NCBI RefSeq assembly: GCF_026625125.1
Contig: NZ_CP113097.1
Location: 930,001-994,000 of the forward strand
Direction of reading: 5' to 3'
Length of the DNA: 64,000 bases
Source of the DNA: Pseudomonas putida
GTDB lineage: Bacteria > Pseudomonadota > Gammaproteobacteria > Pseudomonadales > Pseudomonadaceae
The translations under genes were made by a program, and so were the position numbers. The notes under the pieces are model-generated. The model searched no databases. It worked only from the letters and a program-made list of their open reading frames with translations, and was not told the origin of the DNA. How positions within the stretch are numbered: the stretch's first letter is position 1; every line of letters begins with the position of its first letter. Shown piece by piece: positions 60,504 through 64,000 of the stretch.

Positions 60504-61820
60504 TTACCAGCAGATGCCTTCGGTGCCGCGGGTAGTGCAGGTTGGCTTGCTCATGAAACCGACCAGGTCGATCACTTGCTTGCCAGCCGGTGCCTGGTCG
60601 GCAAGGGCGCGGAACTGCTCGTCACGGTTGCCCAGAACGATGATCTCGGCGTTGTCGATGACCTTCTGGAAGTCGGCGTTGAGCAGCGACGAGACGTGCG
60701 GGATCTTCGACTCGATGTACTCCTTGTTCGCGCCGTGAACCCGGGCGTACTCGACGTTCTCGTCGTAGATGTCCAGCTGGTAGCCTTTGCCGATCAGGCG
60801 CTCGGCCAACTCCACCAGCGGGCTTTCACGCAGGTCGTCGGTACCGGCCTTGAAGCTCAGGCCCAGCAAGGCGACCTTGCGCTTGTCGTGGGCTTCGATC
60901 AGTTCAAAGGCGTTCTGCACCTGGGATTCGTTGCTGCGCATCAGCGAGTCGAGCAGCGGGGCCCGGACGTCGAGGCTGGCGGCACGGTAGGTGAGGGCGC
61001 GCACGTCCTTGGGCAGGCACGAGCCGCCGAAGGCGAAGCCAGGGCGCATGTAGTACTGCGACAGGTTCAACACCTTGTCCTGGCAGACCACGTCCATCAC
61101 GTCGCGGCCATCGACGCCGACGGCCTTGGCGATGTTGCCGATTTCGTTGGCGAAGGTGACCTTGGTGGCGTGCCAGACGTTGCAGGTGTACTTGATCATC
61201 TCGGCGACTTCGATCGGCTTGCGGATGACCGGCGCATCGAGTTCTTCATACAGGCTTTGCAGGACGTCGCCGCTGGCGCTGTCCAGTTCACCGATGACAG
61301 TCATCGGTGGGTGGTCGTAGTCCTTGATCGCGGTGCTTTCACGCAGGAACTCAGGGTTGACCGCAACGCCGAAGTCGACGCCGGCCTTCTTGCCCGAGCA
61401 GTCTTCGAGAATCGGGATGACCACGTTCTTCACAGTGCCTGGCAGCACGGTGCTGCGCACCACGATGGTGTGGCGGCGGGTGGTGTCACGCAGCACGTAA
61501 CCGATTTCGCGGCAGACCGACTCGATGTATTCCAGGCCCAGGTCGCCATTTTTCTTGCTTGGGGTACCGACGCAGATCATCGACACGTCGCTGGCGCGGA
61601 TGGCCTCGGCGAAGTCGGTGGTGCCACGCAGGCGGCCATTGGCGATGCCCTGTTGCAGCAGTGCCTCCAGGCCAGGTTCGACGATGGGCGACTTGCCCTG
61701 GTTGATCAGGTCGATCTTGGTGCTGGACACGTCCACACCAATCACGTCATGGCCTCGCGCCGTCAGGCAGCCTGCACAGACCGCACCCACATAACCCAAA
61801 CCAAAGATGCTGATACGCAT
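60504..61820 (-). CDS. algD: GDP-mannose 6-dehydrogenase AlgD
   Basis: The start at 61820 ([20 protein letters not shown]) gives 438 residues; a start 3 codons upstream is possible. The enzyme oxidises GDP-mannose to GDP-mannuronate with two NAD, the committed step of alginate synthesis. The Rossmann motif GLGYVGAV and the catalytic Cys268 in [15 protein letters not shown] are both clear. It is the first gene of the operon and is preceded by a long AT-rich control region. Confidence 0.97.
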   Translation of the reverse strand: MRISIFGLGYVGAVCAGCLTARGHDVIGVDVSSTKIDLINQGKSPIVEPGLEALLQQGIANGRLRGTTDFAEAIRASDVSMICVGTPSKKNGDLGLEYIESVCREIGYVLRDTTRRHTIVVRSTVLPGTVKNVVIPILEDCSGKKAGVDFGVAVNPEFLRESTAIKDYDHPPMTVIGELDSASGDVLQSLYEELDAPVIRKPIEVAEMIKYTCNVWHATKVTFANEIGNIAKAVGVDGRDVMDVVCQDKVLNLSQYYMRPGFAFGGSCLPKDVRALTYRAASLDVRAPLLDSLMRSNESQVQNAFELIEAHDKRKVALLGLSFKAGTDDLRESPLVELAERLIGKGYQLDIYDENVEYARVHGANKEYIESKIPHVSSLLNADFQKVIDNAEIIVLGNRDEQFRALADQAPAGKQVIDLVGFMSKPTCTTRGTEGICW

Positions 61821-62745
61821 CGCTATCACCTCATGTGTTTATCATGCCAGCTCCTCCGGGAAGAGCCGGACCGGGTTGATTAACAACAGTTTTAGGGCGC
61901 ACGGATCCCATGGCGAATGCACACTTCACCGAGCGCAGGCATGAACAAATCCGGAGCGCACAAAGTTATGCACTCAAAGTTGGCAGTCAAAGGCCAGTAA
62001 TTAATAGGCGTGCCCTGAAATGCAGCCGTCTTTATTGCAATGCGCTACTTGGCGCGTTGCTGTGCTTGTTTTTTCAATTGGAAAAATCCTTTGAAATCAA
62101 CCACTAGGACGATTTTAAGGGGCGCGTCTCTCCTGCTGGGCAGGGCCTACGGGAGTACCCGTGGCGTTTGTTAAAAGTTTCAGAGCCGCTGTTGGTTCGC
62201 GACTGCTAGTCCTCTGTAAGTCATCTCTCACACCGCACAGGCATGAAATTCGTTACGGCACTATGAGCTATGCGTCGCAGAAGAAGTTCCTGGGTGGGTT
62301 TCGCCCCGATGAAAGATTTCTAAATAATTCTTCAGTAGCGAATAGTTTCAAACTGATAGCACGCTTCGGAAGCACCCCTGTATATAAAGGGCGAAAACCG
62401 GGTACGATATTTTTGTGCCAGCATGGGAAAATTTTTTTCAAAATTCGTCAAAAAAGTACGAGCGGGCTTATGACGGTTGGCGATAACGGCTTATTCGTCC
62501 GTTTTTTGACGCTGGTTTGTTGGCGTGATGGTTTTGTGATTCATGCCTCAGGGTGGTGCGGGATCACATTCAGAAATACTCAAAGCCATGCAAAAGCTAA
62601 GGTTTTGCCCCAGCGGGTCGTTAACACCCTTGGACGCACCTTTCAGGCGCTGTCCATGAACGACGGAGCGTCTTGGGCAGCCTGGGGCCACTGGCCATCA
62701 GGGGCGTCTCATCCTTAATCACATGGAAGAGACGAGATCACGCTT
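61821..62745. promoter_or_regulatory. algD control region and leader
   Basis: This 925-base interval separates algD (leftward) from a small secreted-protein gene (rightward). Its middle part, about 62040-62480, is clearly AT-rich compared with the neighbours, as expected for a region bound by MvaT/H-NS-like proteins. It contains the AlgU-type promoter described separately and an untranslated leader of about 430 bases. The open frame across 62161-62718 has no family features and I treat it as non-coding. No exact AlgR box (CCGTTCGTC) was found. Confidence 0.7.
62262..62289 (-). promoter_or_regulatory. AlgU (sigma-22) promoter of algD
   Basis: On the minus strand GAACTT (62289-62284) is followed after 17 bases by TCATA (62266-62262). 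P. aeruginosa PalgD has GAACTT, 17 bases, TCCTA, so motif and spacing agree. Transcription would begin near 62255, leaving a leader of about 435 bases before algD. Confidence 0.78.
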
Positions 62746-63186
62746 ATGAAAAAGACATCGCAGATTGTGCTTGCCATCGTTTCGCTGCTTGCTGCCGGCC
62801 TGGTGCAGGCGGGGCCGCCCGTAGAAGTGACCATCAAAAACCTCGGTGCTCAGCCCGCGGTCATGAAACTGGTGACCTCAAATGAGACCAGTACCTATCA
62901 GATCGCCAACCCTAAACCCTCCAATACGATTTCAGCCTCATCTTCCACCTTCATGCGCGTGCAGCGGTTGGTAAGCCCGGACGTAAATGGTGCGATGGTG
63001 CGCTACACCATCGGCAGCAAGACGTGCGCTTTTGGCACCACTTTTCAGATGCGCATGCTACCGGGTGGAATAAAACAGCCCCAGTGGACCAAAACCGCAA
63101 CGCCAAGTGGCGGGGCAACGTGCACGGCGAATATTACGAGTACCTCCGCTGACTTCTCATGGAAAGTCGAATTCACGATGAGGTGA
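62746..63186 (+). CDS. Small secreted protein of unknown function
   Basis: The 146-residue product has a clear signal peptide (MKKTSQIVLAIVSLLAAGLV, cleavage likely after VQA). The mature part of about 124 residues starts GPPVEVTIKNLGAQPAVMKL and looks like a single beta-sandwich rich in Ser, Thr and Ala. Two cysteines (GSKTCAFG and GATCTAN) could form a disulphide. GAAGAGACGAGA precedes the ATG. I do not recognise the family. It is divergent from algD, but nothing shows that it is part of alginate biology. Confidence 0.75.
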   Translation: MKKTSQIVLAIVSLLAAGLVQAGPPVEVTIKNLGAQPAVMKLVTSNETSTYQIANPKPSNTISASSSTFMRVQRLVSPDVNGAMVRYTIGSKTCAFGTTFQMRMLPGGIKQPQWTKTATPSGGATCTANITSTSADFSWKVEFTMR

Positions 63187-63300
63187 GTGGCGTTCCAGTC
63201 TGCCTCTCAAAGTCTGTACTTTGCCGGTATGCGCCGGCGAAGTGTAGTTGGAGTATTTGTGCGAAAGGCGGGTGCTGCATCAGCACCAGGAGTTATGTAT
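63187..63300. other. Gap between secreted protein gene and right-edge gene
   Basis: A short hairpin GCCGGTATGCGCCGGC (about 63222-63237) follows the secreted-protein gene and may end its transcript. AGGAG at 63288-63292 is the ribosome site of the following gene. Nothing else is visible. Confidence 0.4.
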
Positions 63301-64000
63301 ATGGATGGCGTCAGTGGTCGTGGGGTATATAAAAGCCAAGTTGGCACGGCTCTAACTGTCAGGCGTGTAGAGGAATCTGGCCTTGTAGACGCGCAGAAAA
63401 TAGACAGCGAAACGGGCAATGGCGAAGAAAAAATCTCGAGTCTGGCTAAACAGTTGAGTGCTGCTGCCGAGCGTGCGGCGTTGCGTGATAGCCAGCTCTC
63501 CCGTAGTGAGCTGGCAGACCTTGCAGCCAGCATTCTTGATAGGTTGGCAGGGCTGTCATATTCTTTGGCGAAAGACTTTTATGATTCACAGCTACCGGAT
63601 TCGGATAATGATGAGTTACTGGCGCGTGCGCGCCAAGCCAATGATTTTGCAAGTGGCAAAGGTAGCAACCCATTCAAGGGTTTTAGTCGCGAGCAGCTAA
63701 GCCTGATCATTTACGACGAAAGCGGGGCTTTCACGGTGAGTGAGCGACGCGCTGCAATGTTCGAAAAAACAGACCAGCATAACCAGTGGGCACAATCAAT
63801 AAGCGGCAAGATGAATGCTGAGTATCAGCGAACGGGCCGAATTGATGAAGGGTTGCATGAGATTCTGGACTTTTATAATGCTCTACCGCCCATTGAAGTC
63901 GCCGAATATGGAAACTATGAGGCCGATATCATGATGCAGTTGTCGCAGCATGAAGTGCCGCAGCCGGAGTTTGATACTTCGTTGATCGACATGTTGGCAA
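63301..64000 (+). CDS. Hypothetical protein, 5' part (runs off the window)
   Basis: The frame from ATG 63301 is open to the last base, giving at least 233 residues. AGGAG lies 8 bases upstream; ATG 63295 is in frame but too close to it. The product starts MDGVSGRGVYKSQVGTALTV and continues with a hydrophilic, charged sequence rich in Ser, Ala and Asp, including LSRSELADLAASILDRLAGL, GKGSNPFKGFSREQLSLIIY and DEGLHEILDFYNALPPIEVA. There is no signal peptide or membrane helix in the visible part. No family is recognised. The gene is somewhat less GC-rich than the core genes, as is the preceding secreted-protein gene. Confidence 0.7.
   Translation, partial: MDGVSGRGVYKSQVGTALTVRRVEESGLVDAQKIDSETGNGEEKISSLAKQLSAAAERAALRDSQLSRSELADLAASILDRLAGLSYSLAKDFYDSQLPDSDNDELLARARQANDFASGKGSNPFKGFSREQLSLIIYDESGAFTVSERRAAMFEKTDQHNQWAQSISGKMNAEYQRTGRIDEGLHEILDFYNALPPIEVAEYGNYEADIMMQLSQHEVPQPEFDTSLIDMLA

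Noticed and set aside
62404..62420. Possible sigma-54 promoter for algD (TGGCAC on the minus strand)
   Set aside because: The downstream half reads TATCG instead of TTGCA, so the second element is missing.
62488..62500. Possible AlgR site (TATTCGTCCG)
   Set aside because: It only partly resembles CCGTTCGTC and would need base changes in the core; no exact copy was found.
62161..62718. Open frame of 185 codons across the algD control region
   Set aside because: It has no family pattern and an improbable composition, lies over the AlgU promoter and the AT-rich stretch, and has no convincing ribosome site.
1..64000. Search for CRISPR arrays, tRNA or rRNA genes, insertion sequences and prophage
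   Set aside because: None was seen by eye; the only repeats are REP-type elements and the 100-base array.

Overview
The window is GC-rich Pseudomonas chromosome, most likely from the P. putida group. The pointers are a complete twelve-gene alginate operon in the order algD-8-44-K-E-G-X-L-I-J-F-A, the hmgB-hmgC tyrosine/homogentisate pair, a leucine dehydrogenase, P. putida-type REP elements (GCCGGCAAGCCGG cores), small Pseudomonas families such as DUF3509 and DUF3613, and a LexA-controlled yebG. No tRNA, rRNA, insertion sequence or CRISPR array was seen.

Layout. 1-4.6 kb is housekeeping and catabolism: hmgB (5' end missing), hmgC, a SirB1-like protein, leucine dehydrogenase, yebG, a PsiE-like protein and a DUF3509 protein. 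4.8-18.7 kb is a complete Flp/Tad pilus locus: tadG, the PAS sensor kinase pprA, tadF, the prepilin peptidase fppA, a DUF3613 protein, tadD-C-B-A-Z, rcpA, rcpC, the 58-residue pilin flp and a receiver-only response regulator. 18.8-19.1 kb is an HPF/RaiA-like protein. 19.4-25.7 kb is an iron-uptake and cell-surface-signalling operon behind a possible Fur box: DUF3649, PepSY membrane protein, DUF3325, ECF sigma factor, FecR-type anti-sigma factor and a TonB-dependent receptor with an STN domain. An AraC regulator converges on it. 26.8-30.6 kb holds an EamA exporter and a three-gene Gtr cassette (GtrII-family glucosyltransferase, GtrA flippase, GtrB-type glycosyltransferase) of the kind that glucosylates O-antigen.

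30.6-45.4 kb carries a 2-ketoaldonate reductase, two LysR regulators, two efflux systems (outer-membrane lipoprotein/FUSC/DUF1656/HlyD, and MFS/HlyD/outer-membrane lipoprotein), a universal stress protein, an SDR remnant, an intact SDR and a small membrane protein. REP pairs lie between these genes. 45.4-45.8 kb is an array of three 100-bp units just downstream of algA. 45.8-61.8 kb is the alginate operon on the minus strand, transcribed from an AlgU-type promoter near 62.27 kb with a leader of about 430 bases. The last 1.3 kb holds a small secreted protein and the start of an unrecognised gene that runs off the window.

Most of the content is recognisable. I did not find a convincing undescribed system. 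The less ordinary points are the Tad locus without a visible PprB regulator, the 100-bp repeat array and related palindromes, a conserved core shared by two REP pairs, a hairpin in the only wide gap of the alginate operon, the SDR remnant and the two orphan genes at the right edge.
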